Shown: positions 7,100-14,758, counted from the stretch's first letter. The stretch is DNA of 25,964 nucleotides from Deltaproteobacteria bacterium (GCA_003647095.1 QMME01000008.1:1-25964); one strand, 5' to 3'. Notes: generated by a model not told the origin, from the letters alone. Numbers and translations are program-made.

Positions 7100-8194
7100 T
7101 CACTGCCCCCGCTGGCGCAGCAACTCCAGCGCCGGCGCTACCACCCGGCGATCGATGCCGAAGAGGCGGATAATCTCATCGCCCAGGTGCTCCCGCTCCA
7201 GCTGCAGCGCGCGCGTCCCCCGGCGGTGGCGTACCAGCAGGCGGTTGCCCTGCAGGTAGAGCTGGCATCCGCCACTGACCCGGGTAAGCACCGGTCGGCG
7301 CATCATGGGCCAGTCGAACGACGCCTCCCAGGCACGCAGGAAGTCGTGCTCGCTGGCCGGCCCGGCGTGGAAGGTGAGCCGCTGGCGCCACTGCCGGCCG
7401 TTGCCGGTATGCAGCTCGACGCGTCCGCAGCCGGTGGCTCGCAGCTCGATCTGGTTGAAGGGACCCTGCCAGCGGGTGTTGCCGGTCCCGGGCCAGGGCA
7501 GGGGACTGGTTACCAGGTAGCCGGGATCGAGCAGGTGGGGTCGTCCCCGCAGCCACACCAGCAGGGCACAGTGGGTGTCGGTACCGTAGTGGCGATCGGC
7601 CAGCAGGGGAGCGGCCCGGTAACCCAGGGCGCGCACCAGGTGCAGCAGTGCCGCGGTCAGGGAGAAGCAGGTGCCGCCGGTGCCCAGGCGCAGGTGTTCG
7701 TCGATGACCCGGGCGGGGTGGCGGCGGGAGCGGCTGACGAAGGGACCCTGGTGGCCGGAGACCACCTTGGACAGGTTCTCGTAGGGCAGGCGGGCGAAGG
7801 CCGCCGCCACCTTTTCCAGCAACCACTCTCTCTCCGCGGCCGGGATGCCGGCCGGCTTTCCTTGCGGGTTGCCCATGATGCGGGCGGCGAGGGGGTGTGC
7901 TCTCGCGCGGAGCGAAGTGAGCACGAGAGTGCGGCCCCGAGCCGCCAAGCACGCAGCTCCTGCCGGCGCGGCATCTGCTTCCGAGGCGCCGGCCTGCTTA
8001 ACGCCTCGTTGCCCTCCGCTGCTCGGCAGGCTCGCAGCTACGGACAACTTCGCCTGCGCGGCCGGCGCGGCATCTGCTTCCGTGGCGCCGGCCTGCTCCA
8101 CACCGGCCGGGATGCCGTGGTGGCGGCAGAAGCGCAGCAGCAGTTCCCGGTCCCGGGGTGGGGCCAGCGGATCGTTGTCGGCGGGGGCAACCAT
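7100..8194 (-). CDS. Arylamine N-acetyltransferase-like protein carrying an 89-residue inserted repeat
   Basis: NAT-family enzymes move an acetyl or acyl group from a CoA donor to an amine through a Cys-His-Asp triad. Visible here are LPYENLSKV (the family's IPFENL position, 136-144), the nucleophile in GTGGTCFSLTAALL (Cys176), the histidine in YGTDTHCALLVW (His208) and the aspartate in HLLDPGY (Asp223). The protein is 364 aa; family members are about 275. The excess is an insert between LLLRFCRHHGIPA (residues 18-30) and GIPAAEREWLLEK (from 116). Removing 89 residues joins the two GIPA copies and gives 275 aa with normal NAT spacing. I chose ATG 8194; a TTG at 8233 would add a non-family extension. 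The gene is first in a unit with DUF4416. All triad residues survive, so the product may be active if the insert is tolerated as a loop. Confidence 0.85.
   Translation of the reverse strand: MVAPADNDPLAPPRDRELLLRFCRHHGIPAGVEQAGATEADAAPAAQAKLSVAASLPSSGGQRGVKQAGASEADAAPAGAACLAARGRTLVLTSLRARAHPLAARIMGNPQGKPAGIPAAEREWLLEKVAAAFARLPYENLSKVVSGHQGPFVSRSRRHPARVIDEHLRLGTGGTCFSLTAALLHLVRALGYRAAPLLADRHYGTDTHCALLVWLRGRPHLLDPGYLVTSPLPWPGTGNTRWQGPFNQIELRATGCGRVELHTGNGRQWRQRLTFHAGPASEHDFLRAWEASFDWPMMRRPVLTRVSGGCQLYLQGNRLLVRHRRGTRALQLEREHLGDEIIRLFGIDRRVVAPALELLRQRGQ
7837..8117 (-). mobile_element. In-frame inserted repeat element with 14-bp flanking direct repeats (copy B)
   Basis: The perfect 14-bp direct repeat cggccgggatgccg occurs at 7837-7850 and 8104-8117, exactly 267 bp (89 codons) apart, as expected for a target-site duplication. 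Read on the minus strand, the 253 bp between them hold about one and a half units of the 99-bp repeat (8097 down to 7962), then a second module. That module encodes RTLVLTSLRARAHPLAARIM and contains an inverted repeat (gtgctc/gagcac, with ctctcg/cgagag overlapping) at about 7897-7927. No transposase is present. The insert has no stop codon in the host gene's frame, and its length keeps that frame. Confidence 0.8.
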
Positions 8195-8227
8195 GACCGG
8201 GAGATTCAAGCACGGCGGCGGCCGTGG

Positions 8228-8255
8228 TTGCAACTGTCGTGACAGCGTGTATCAT
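8228..8255 (+). promoter_or_regulatory. Possible sigma-70 promoter giving a leaderless GT2 mRNA
   Basis: TTGCAA at 8228-8233 and TATCAT at 8250-8255 are 16 bp apart. The expected start point, 6-7 bases after the -10 box, falls at about 8262, the first base of the ATG. No ribosome-binding site is seen before that ATG, which agrees with a leaderless transcript. Confidence 0.4.
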
Positions 8256-8261
8256 CGCGCC

Positions 8262-8987
8262 ATGCGGCTGCTTTCCGTGGTCATGCCGGTGTTCAACGAG
8301 GCGGCGACGATCGAAACCATAGTCGACCGGGTGCTGGCCGCCGGATCGACGCTGGACCTCGACATGGAACTGGTCATCGTCGACGATCGCTCCTGGGACG
8401 GTTCCTACGAGCTGCTGCAGCGGCTGGCCGCCGGCGACGACCGCCTTCGGCTGGTTCGCCACGGCAACAATCGCGGCAAGGGCGCGGCGGTGCGAACCGG
8501 CCTGGAGCGCGCCCGCGGGGAGGTGATCGTCATCCAGGACGCCGACCTGGAATACCACCCCGACGACTATTCCCGCCTGCTCGAACCCATACTCCTGGAT
8601 CTGGCCGACGTGGTCTACGGCTCGCGGTTGCTGGGCCCGGGACGCAACCGCCTGCGCCCGGCCCAGGCGGCAGCCAACCGCTTCCTGACCTTCCTGTCCA
8701 ACCGGCTGACCGGGTTGCGGCTGACCGACATGGAGACCTGCTACAAGATGTTCCGGGCCGAGCTGGTGCGGGGGGTGCAGTTCTCCAGCGAGCGCTTCGG
8801 CATCGAGCCGGAACTGACCGCCCACTTTGCCCGGTGCGGGGCCCGCCTGGTCGAGGTGCCCATCGACTACCGCGGCCGCGATCACGGGGCCGGCAAGAAG
8901 ATCGGCTTTCGTGACGGTGTCGAGGCCATCTGGGCCATCATCAGGTTCAACCGCAGTGACAAGCCCGACCTGGAGCGGGATGCATGA
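8262..8987 (+). CDS. GT2 family glycosyltransferase (dolichyl/polyprenyl-phosphate sugar synthase type)
   Basis: This 241-aa soluble GT-A enzyme probably makes a polyprenyl-phosphate-linked sugar on the cytoplasmic face. It opens MRLLSVVMPVFNEAATIETI, then shows the nucleotide-binding acidic motif VIVDDRSWDGSYE, GNNRGKGAAVRTGLERARGE, and the metal-binding DXD in IQDADLEYHPDDY. DMETCYKMFRAELVRGV and the EPELTAHFARCGARLVEVPI region are typical of DPM1-like members. No C-terminal membrane helices are present. It overlaps the following GT-C gene by four bases (ATGA), so the pair likely cooperates: this enzyme supplies the lipid-linked sugar that a GT-C transferase uses. The final sugar and acceptor are unknown. 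The start lacks a clear RBS. Confidence 0.9.
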   Translation: MRLLSVVMPVFNEAATIETIVDRVLAAGSTLDLDMELVIVDDRSWDGSYELLQRLAAGDDRLRLVRHGNNRGKGAAVRTGLERARGEVIVIQDADLEYHPDDYSRLLEPILLDLADVVYGSRLLGPGRNRLRPAQAAANRFLTFLSNRLTGLRLTDMETCYKMFRAELVRGVQFSSERFGIEPELTAHFARCGARLVEVPIDYRGRDHGAGKKIGFRDGVEAIWAIIRFNRSDKPDLERDA

Positions 8988-10807
8988 AGCGGTCATCCGC
9001 ACGGGCACCCGCCAGTCGCGAATGGCTGGTGTTGCTGTTGCTGGCCATGCTGGCGCTGGCCGCCCGCCTGGTCTTCCTGTCGGCCTGGGCCGGCACCCCG
9101 CTGTTTCACGTGCCCCAGGGAGACGAGAAGAACTTCCACGAGACCGCCGTGGCCCTGTTGCAGGGTGGACAGCTCGACAGCTTCCTCTACCAGCCGCTCT
9201 ACACCTACTTCCTGTTCCTGCTCTACTGGCTGCTGGGACCCAGCGTGGCCCTGGCGCGCACGGTGCAACTGTTCCTGGGAGTGGGTACCACCCTGCTCTT
9301 CTACGGCCTGGGCCGGGAGCTGGTCCGTGGAGACGACATGGCGCGGGCCCGCTGGTCCGGGCGGTTGAGCGCCCTGTTCGTCGCCGCCTACGGTCCCCAG
9401 GTCTTCTTCGAGGCCCAGCTGCTGGCCCCGGCCCTGGTGGTTCCCCTGCTGGCCGGGGGCTGCTGGGCACTGCTGGCGGCGCGCAACCGCCGCCGGCCGC
9501 TGTTGTTGCTGCCTGCCGGGATCTGCTGCGGCCTGGCCCTGATGGGCCGGCCCAACCTGCTGCCGGTGCTGCCGGCGGCAGTCATCTGGTGGTTGTGGGG
9601 ACGGATGCCGCTGCGGCAACGCCTGGCCGGCCTGGGGCTGGCGCTGGCCGGCCTGCTGCTGGGGGTACTGCCCTCCTGGAGTCACAACATTGCCCGCGGC
9701 CAGTGGTGGGTACCGGTGTCGAGTTCCGGGGGACACAGTTTCTTCATCGGCAACAATCCCGATGCCACCGGGGCCTTTCACGTGCCCCGGGGCTGGCCCA
9801 TAGACGACAGCTCCCACGCGGCCTACCGGCGCTCGCTGCAGGCCATCGCCGAGAAGCGCCAGGGCCGGCGGCTGACGGCCGCCCAGGTGTCCTCGTTCTG
9901 GTATCGCCAGGGCCTGGCCTTCTGGCGGGAACATCCCGGCCAGGCGCTGTCCCTGGCGGGCTGGAAGGCCATGTTGCTTCTGAACGACACCGAAAAACCC
10001 ATACATCATCCCTACAGCTTCGCCTGCCACCTGGTACCGCCGCTACGCTACTACCTGCGTTTCGGCTTGCTGTTTCCCTTCTTCCTGCTGGGCTTGTGGC
10101 CGGCCGCCGGGCGCTGGCAGGGCCGGCGCCTGCTGGCGGCGAGCACCCTGATGTACGCGGCCGGCCTGGTGGCCTTCTACGTGGCGGACCGTTACCGCAT
10201 CGTGTTGCTGCCTTTCCTGGCACCGCTGGCGGCGGTGGGAGTGGTGGAGCTTTTCCTGCTGGCACGCGGGCGGACGCTGCGGCGGGCGCTGGGCCGGGTG
10301 CTGGTGCTGCTGCTGGGCTTCGGCCTGACCCAGGTGCCGGTCACCTCGGAGTCGCAGGAACGCAAGGACATCAGCGATGGCTACAACCTCCTGGGGGTAT
10401 CGGCCGCCGCCCAGGGTGACATGTTGGCCGCGCGTCGTTTCTTCGAACAAGCGGTACGCTGGGCGGGACCGGATCATGGTATCCTGGCCCGGGCCAACCT
10501 GGGGTTGTTCTACGAGAGGCTGGGCGATCGCGACCGGGCCCGCAATCTCTACCTGGAAGCGGCACGCATCAGCCCGCGTGCCCGGCTGGCCCGCGAACGC
10601 CTGGCCCGCATGGCGGAGTTGGCCGGCGACTGGCAGCAGGCTATTGACTGGTGGCAGCAGGTGGCCCGGCTGGAGGCAAACCCGGAGAAGACCCGCGCCC
10701 ACATCGAGCGGTTGCGGGCCCGCTTGCGGAAAGGAGCCGGCCGGGCCGGTACCCCCGCCGGCGACCGGCGGCCCGCCCCTCCCGGCTCCGGAGAAGAGAG
10801 CGACTAG
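8984..10807 (+). CDS. GT-C type membrane glycosyltransferase with C-terminal TPR domain
   Basis: This 607-aa polytopic membrane protein starts with a membrane segment (about 13-33) followed by VPQGDEKNFHETAVALLQGG, which holds the acidic Asp-Glu of the first periplasmic loop of GT-C (PMT/ArnT-like) enzymes. Then come FLYQPLYTYFLFLLYWLLGP and about nine more hydrophobic stretches up to residue about 450. The last about 150 residues are TPR-like: DGYNLLGVSAAAQGDMLAAR, ARANLGLFYERLGDRDRARN and MAELAGDWQQAIDWWQQVAR. These probably bind a partner or acceptor on the periplasmic side. It is translationally coupled to the GT2 gene by an ATGA overlap. Its stop codon shares bases with the stop of the convergent SHMT-GcvT gene (ctag at 10804-10807). 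The donor is presumably the lipid-linked sugar made by the GT2 enzyme (inference). Confidence 0.82.
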   Translation: MKRSSARAPASREWLVLLLLAMLALAARLVFLSAWAGTPLFHVPQGDEKNFHETAVALLQGGQLDSFLYQPLYTYFLFLLYWLLGPSVALARTVQLFLGVGTTLLFYGLGRELVRGDDMARARWSGRLSALFVAAYGPQVFFEAQLLAPALVVPLLAGGCWALLAARNRRRPLLLLPAGICCGLALMGRPNLLPVLPAAVIWWLWGRMPLRQRLAGLGLALAGLLLGVLPSWSHNIARGQWWVPVSSSGGHSFFIGNNPDATGAFHVPRGWPIDDSSHAAYRRSLQAIAEKRQGRRLTAAQVSSFWYRQGLAFWREHPGQALSLAGWKAMLLLNDTEKPIHHPYSFACHLVPPLRYYLRFGLLFPFFLLGLWPAAGRWQGRRLLAASTLMYAAGLVAFYVADRYRIVLLPFLAPLAAVGVVELFLLARGRTLRRALGRVLVLLLGFGLTQVPVTSESQERKDISDGYNLLGVSAAAQGDMLAARRFFEQAVRWAGPDHGILARANLGLFYERLGDRDRARNLYLEAARISPRARLARERLARMAELAGDWQQAIDWWQQVARLEANPEKTRAHIERLRARLRKGAGRAGTPAGDRRPAPPGSGEESD

Positions 10808-13800
10808 GCGTTGTGCTCCTGCAGTTCCTCGGCCGAGGCGAAGCGACTCAGCACCGTGGCCGGGCGCGGTACCACCATCCAGTCGCCGGCGGACAGCTCG
10901 GCCGGAGTGCGCGCCGGCGGTTGCCGGTCGGCGGAGGTGATGGGCAGCACCTGCAGGCGGGTACCCTCGCGGGCGAAACGACTGTCCAGCAGCGCCATGC
11001 CCACTTGGCGGGTGCCGGTGCTCACGCAGGAGGTGACCACTCCGGCATACTCGTTCTTGCGACCGCCCAGCACCGGGCTGCCGGCACGAATGACCTTGCC
11101 GCCCTTTTCCCCGATGGCGAAGCGTACCACCGTGCGCCGGCGTTCCAGGTGCCAGCGCAGGGCCTGGCGGCGGCCGGGGAAGAAGGGCTTGTGCAGTTTC
11201 ACGTAGGAGCCATAGCCGGCCTCGATGGGGTTGATGGCGTGCGGCCCGGCCAGTTCGTGGCCGTGCAAGGGAAAGCCCGCCTCGCAGCGCAGCGAATCGC
11301 GGGCGCCCAGGGCGCAGGGCTTGAGGCCGTCTGCGGATCCCAGCTCGAGCAGGTCGTTCCACAGTCTCGGGGCCTGCTCGGGGTGGACGAAGATCTCGAA
11401 GCCGGTGTCCTCGCCGGTATAGCCGGTGCGGGCCACCGTCACCTCCAGGCCGGACAACCGGCCCGGGCACAGCTCGAACTTGCGCAGCCAGCCCAGCCGG
11501 CGCCGGAAGTCGTCTCCCTCGGCCAGCCGCTGCAACAAGGCCAGGGCCAGCGGACCCTGCAGGGCGAGATCCACGCGGGCCTGCTCACCGCAGCTGGCCA
11601 CGTCCTTGAGATCGCGCATGTGCACCGTTCCCGAGAGCTTGATGAGCCGGTCCTGCTCGTCCACCACCACCCGGTCTTCCAGTACCGCCCGCAGCCAGGC
11701 CTGGTCCTCCTCGGCGTTGGCGGCGTTGACCACCACCAGGAAACGCTCCCGCTCCAGCCGGTAGACGATGATATCGTCGATGCAGCGGCCGTCGTGGGCC
11801 AGCAGGTAGGAGTAGTGAGCCTGGCCGGGCAGCAGCATGGGCACGTAGTTGGTGGTGACCAGGTCCAGGAAACGCTCGGCATGCGAGCCGGTGAACTCCA
11901 GCACTCCCATGTGCGAGACGTCGAACAGCCCGGCCGCCCGGCGCACCGCCTGGTGTTCGTCGAGGATGCCCGAGTAGAGCACCGGCATCAGCCAGCCGGC
12001 GAAGGGCACCAGGTGCTTCTTGCTGGCCAGCTGGCGATGCTGCTCGATCAGGCAGGTGTGGCGCGGCTCGCCCTCCGCGGCCGAGTAGCTGAAGGTTGGC
12101 CGCTCGCCGCTGCCGGCATCGGCCAGGTGAGCCCGCCGGCCCACGAAGAAGGGTTTTTCCAGGGCCAGCAGTTCGCTTTCCCGGCTGCCTGCAGGCAGCC
12201 AGTCGGCGCCCAGCACCGTGCTGGCCACCTGCCAGCCCACCGGCCGGGCCCCGCTTTCGACCAGCTGCGACCACACCGCGGCCGCCCGCTCCAGCGGCAC
12301 CAGCAGGTCGAAGCCCGCGCCGGTCTCTTCCGGGCGGGCGATGACCAGGGTGTCGGCGAACATGCGGCTGTGGCCGGCCGCGGGTGCTTCGCCGCCCAGC
12401 CAGGCGCCGGCCAGGGCCCGGGACCGCGGGCCCCGCAGCGCCAGGCAGGCCCGCACCGGCCGCCCCTCGGCGGGCCGGTACAGGTCTTCGATCACCACCG
12501 GGCCCTCGGCCTTGATCCACACGTCCTCATCGTGGAGCACGTAGCCGTCGGACAGCTCGCGCAGCCACTCCACCACCTCGTCCGGTTGCTCGGCCTGCAG
12601 GCCCAACAGGTAGACCCGCTGGCCGAACTCGTCGTCGGGCTGGCGGGCCACCAGCACCCGGGCCAGGGTGGAACCATCGGGGTTGAGCAGCAGGCCGGGT
12701 CGAACCCGGCCCACCTCCAGGGCCAGGGCCGGCAGGGAGCTGGCGCACTCGAGAAACTGCCCGGCCCGGCCGCAGGACAGCTCCAACCACAACCAGCGGC
12801 TGCCGTCGAGCAGGGCCGTACCCTGCTCGAGCGCCTGGCGCTCCTGGGCCTCGTCGGAGAAACGCGCCGGCAGCAGCCAGGAGCCGAACTTTTCCAGCGC
12901 CACCGCCTGCGAACGGTGCAGCGATTCCAGGGGGCTGGAGCGGGGATGGTCGGCTCCACCGGCGGTTAGGAAGTGGGGATAGCCGCTGCGGCGATCGTCC
13001 GGCGACAGGTCGGTGACAGCGTCGTCGAGCAGGCGATCAACCTGCTGGCGAACCTCGCGCAGTATCTGGTGAGCTATCTTGCCACGGCCCCGGTCGCTGC
13101 GCCCGGCAATGTAAGTGAAGGGCACGATGGCCTTGAGAACGCGGGCGATCAGCTCGGCCAGCCGGCCCATGTGTTCGGGGCCGAAACCACGTTGGCTGGC
13201 CCAGGTGGTGCCGAAACGCAGGCCCGAGGGATGAATGGCGTTGCTGTCGCCGTGGATGGTGTTCTTGTTGCAGACGATGCCGCACAGGTCGAGGATGCGC
13301 GAGGCGATCTCGCCGGTGAGCGGCTGACCGTTCGCCGTCTTGATGGGACGCAGGTCCACCAGGCACATGTGGGTGTTGGTGCCGCCGTAGGCCAACGTCA
13401 GCCCCTGTTCGGCCAGCTGCCGGGCCAGGGTGGCGGTGTTTTCCAGCACCCGCTTTTGCAGGGAGCGGAACTCCTCGCTGGCGGCCAGCTTCATGGCCAC
13501 GGCCTTGGCGGCCATCTGGTGGATGTGTGGTCCGCCCTGTTCCCCGGGAAAGACTCCCAGGTCCACCCTACGGGCGATCTCCGGGTCGGTCGACAGCAGC
13601 ATGGCCCCGCGCGGACCGCACAGGGTCTTGTGGGTGGTGAAGCTGACCACGTGGGCGGTGCCCACCGGGTTGTTCAGCAGGCCGGCCGCCACCATGCCGG
13701 CCAGGTGGGCGATGTCGGCCAGCAGCACCGCTCCCACCTCGTCGGCGATGGCGCGCAGGCGGCTCCAGTCGATGTCCCAGGGATAGGCGGAAAAGCCACC

Positions 13801-14421
13801 GATGAGCAGCCGCGGCCGGCACTCCCGGGCCAGCCGGGCGATGGCCTCGTAGTCCAGCTGGCCGCTGCGGGCGATCTCGTAGTGCACCACGTTGTGCAGC
13901 AAACCCGAGCGATTGACCTCGGAGCCGTGGGTAAGGTGGCCGCCGTGGGTGAGCGAGGGCCCCAGCACGGTGTCGCCGGGTTTCACGAAGGCGTTGTAGA
14001 CGGCATTGTTGGCGGCCGCGCCGGAAAGTGGCTGGGTGTTGACGAAGATTTCCTCGGCGGAGGCGTTTTCATTGGCGAATACCTCGGCGGTGCGCCGGCG
14101 CAGCAGTTGCTCGAGGATGTCGACGTACTCGCAGCCCTTGTAATAGCGGCGGTTGGCGTAGCGACGGTAGTGGCTGAGCTGGTGCCCGAAAGAGCTCAGC
14201 CGCTGGGATGGTTCCAGCAGCGTGCGCGGAGAGGGATAACCCTCGGCGTAGATGTTCTGCATCTCGCAGGAAAGCGCCAGCCGCACCGGTTCCGGGCTGA
14301 TGCTCTCGGAGGCGATGAGGATGAGCTTGCGTTTCTGCCGTTCCTGCTCGTGGCGAATCACGGCGTCGATCTGCGGATCGATGTCTTCCAGGCAACCGGC
14401 GAGGGGAAGGATGCTGTTCAT
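10804..14421 (-). CDS. glyA-gcvT: Three-module fusion: serine hydroxymethyltransferase - degenerate GcvT-like - GcvT aminomethyltransferase
   Basis: Residues 1 to about 465 are a PLP-dependent serine hydroxymethyltransferase, which interconverts serine and glycine with 5,10-methylene-THF. The Schiff-base lysine is K265 in SFTTHKTLCGPRGAM. An insert of about 30 residues splits YAEGYP from RRYYKGCEYVD. Residues about 500-770 look like a diverged GcvT/YgfZ fold (GTALLDGSRWLWLEL, LALEKPFFVGRRA). Residues about 785-1205 are a standard GcvT, which forms 5,10-methylene-THF from the aminomethyl group on GcvH: FDVSHMGVLEF, RFLVVVNAANAEED, TGYTGEDTGFEIF and LGARDSLRCEAGFPLHGHE. The product would couple methylene-THF release by GcvT to serine formation. 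The ATG at 14421 has GGAGGAAG upstream. gcvH and gcvP are not in the window. Confidence 0.92.
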   Translation of the reverse strand: MNSILPLAGCLEDIDPQIDAVIRHEQERQKRKLILIASESISPEPVRLALSCEMQNIYAEGYPSPRTLLEPSQRLSSFGHQLSHYRRYANRRYYKGCEYVDILEQLLRRRTAEVFANENASAEEIFVNTQPLSGAAANNAVYNAFVKPGDTVLGPSLTHGGHLTHGSEVNRSGLLHNVVHYEIARSGQLDYEAIARLARECRPRLLIGGFSAYPWDIDWSRLRAIADEVGAVLLADIAHLAGMVAAGLLNNPVGTAHVVSFTTHKTLCGPRGAMLLSTDPEIARRVDLGVFPGEQGGPHIHQMAAKAVAMKLAASEEFRSLQKRVLENTATLARQLAEQGLTLAYGGTNTHMCLVDLRPIKTANGQPLTGEIASRILDLCGIVCNKNTIHGDSNAIHPSGLRFGTTWASQRGFGPEHMGRLAELIARVLKAIVPFTYIAGRSDRGRGKIAHQILREVRQQVDRLLDDAVTDLSPDDRRSGYPHFLTAGGADHPRSSPLESLHRSQAVALEKFGSWLLPARFSDEAQERQALEQGTALLDGSRWLWLELSCGRAGQFLECASSLPALALEVGRVRPGLLLNPDGSTLARVLVARQPDDEFGQRVYLLGLQAEQPDEVVEWLRELSDGYVLHDEDVWIKAEGPVVIEDLYRPAEGRPVRACLALRGPRSRALAGAWLGGEAPAAGHSRMFADTLVIARPEETGAGFDLLVPLERAAAVWSQLVESGARPVGWQVASTVLGADWLPAGSRESELLALEKPFFVGRRAHLADAGSGERPTFSYSAAEGEPRHTCLIEQHRQLASKKHLVPFAGWLMPVLYSGILDEHQAVRRAAGLFDVSHMGVLEFTGSHAERFLDLVTTNYVPMLLPGQAHYSYLLAHDGRCIDDIIVYRLERERFLVVVNAANAEEDQAWLRAVLEDRVVVDEQDRLIKLSGTVHMRDLKDVASCGEQARVDLALQGPLALALLQRLAEGDDFRRRLGWLRKFELCPGRLSGLEVTVARTGYTGEDTGFEIFVHPEQAPRLWNDLLELGSADGLKPCALGARDSLRCEAGFPLHGHELAGPHAINPIEAGYGSYVKLHKPFFPGRRQALRWHLERRRTVVRFAIGEKGGKVIRAGSPVLGGRKNEYAGVVTSCVSTGTRQVGMALLDSRFAREGTRLQVLPITSADRQPPARTPAELSAGDWMVVPRPATVLSRFASAEELQEHNA

Positions 14422-14464
14422 TTTCTGCTTCCTCCGTGGGGATACCAGCTACGGTCCGGCACTC

Positions 14465-14493
14465 GACGTAGCACTGGTGCCGGTAACTGTCAA
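14465..14493 (-). promoter_or_regulatory. Possible sigma-70 promoter of the SHMT-GcvT fusion
   Basis: Minus-strand TTGACA (plus 14488-14493) is a perfect -35 box. It lies 17 bp from TACGTC (plus 14465-14470), a poor -10. The predicted start would be about 35-40 nt before the ATG at 14421. The repeat fragment beginning at 14501 abuts the -35 side. Confidence 0.4.
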
Positions 14494-14500
14494 ACCCTGA

Positions 14501-14521
14501 CCTCGCCGCCCGCATCATGGG
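14501..14521 (+). repeat. 21-bp fragment shared with the inserted element of the acetyltransferase gene
   Basis: Bases 14501-14521 are identical to the reverse complement of 7872-7892, which lies in the second module of the inserted element. In both places the bases can be read as LAARIMG in the same codon phase. Downstream the two copies diverge (GDVGVG here, GNPQG in the insert). A perfect 21-bp match within 26 kb is not expected by chance even at high GC. Confidence 0.75.
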
Positions 14522-14574
14522 TGATGTGGGTGTTGGAGCCGTGCCGGTGCGGGGCGTGTATCGTGAGTAGCGGG

Positions 14575-14599
14575 GCCCCTCTCCACAATGGAGAGGGGC
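14575..14599. repeat. Perfect 10-bp-stem hairpin, probable dispersed palindromic repeat
   Basis: gcccctctcc (14575-14584) and ggagaggggc (14590-14599) form a perfect 10-bp stem around the loop acaat. No T-tract follows on either strand and no gene ends here, so it is not a normal terminator. The ccctctcc/ggagaggg palindrome followed by a ggggtgagg-like end (14625-14633) resembles a type of dispersed repeat I recall from many bacterial genomes. That resemblance is from memory. Confidence 0.6.
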
Positions 14600-14675
14600 A
14601 GCCGGTGGAGCCGGGAACCGTGCGGGGGTGAGGTCTGCGCGGGTGTTTCGCGCCGTGCCGGTTTTTCCGGACACC

Positions 14676-14696
14676 TGTCCGGATTCCGTACCGGCC
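14676..14696 (+). promoter_or_regulatory. Putative activator-binding site (UAS) upstream of sctU
   Basis: This 21-bp sequence, starting tgtccggattccgtaccggc, matches 17582-17602 upstream of sctV at 19 of 21 positions. Its left half is also the right arm of the perfect palindrome tccggaca-cc-tgtccgga at 14666-14683. It lies 83 bp before the -24 box of the sigma-54 promoter (start to start), a usual distance for enhancer-binding protein sites. Confidence 0.55.
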
Positions 14697-14758
14697 CGCC
14701 GCTCTTGTCCGGGAGCCAGCGGGTTGATCTTTCAACGGGAAACAGCCGGCGTACCGGC

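Noticed and set aside
8195..8233. A 13-residue N-terminal extension of the acetyltransferase from a TTG codon.
   Set aside because: The family begins close to the ATG at 8194, and the extension runs into the promoter region of the divergent GT2 gene.
10651..12969. Long plus-strand frame opposite the SHMT-GcvT fusion.
   Set aside because: It is a shadow of the fusion gene: no start signal, no recognisable domain, and the minus-strand protein matches GcvT motifs throughout.
14666..14683. The palindrome tccggacacctgtccgga as a stand-alone terminator.
   Set aside because: It has no T-run, and its right arm is part of the sequence conserved before sctV, so a protein-binding site is more likely.
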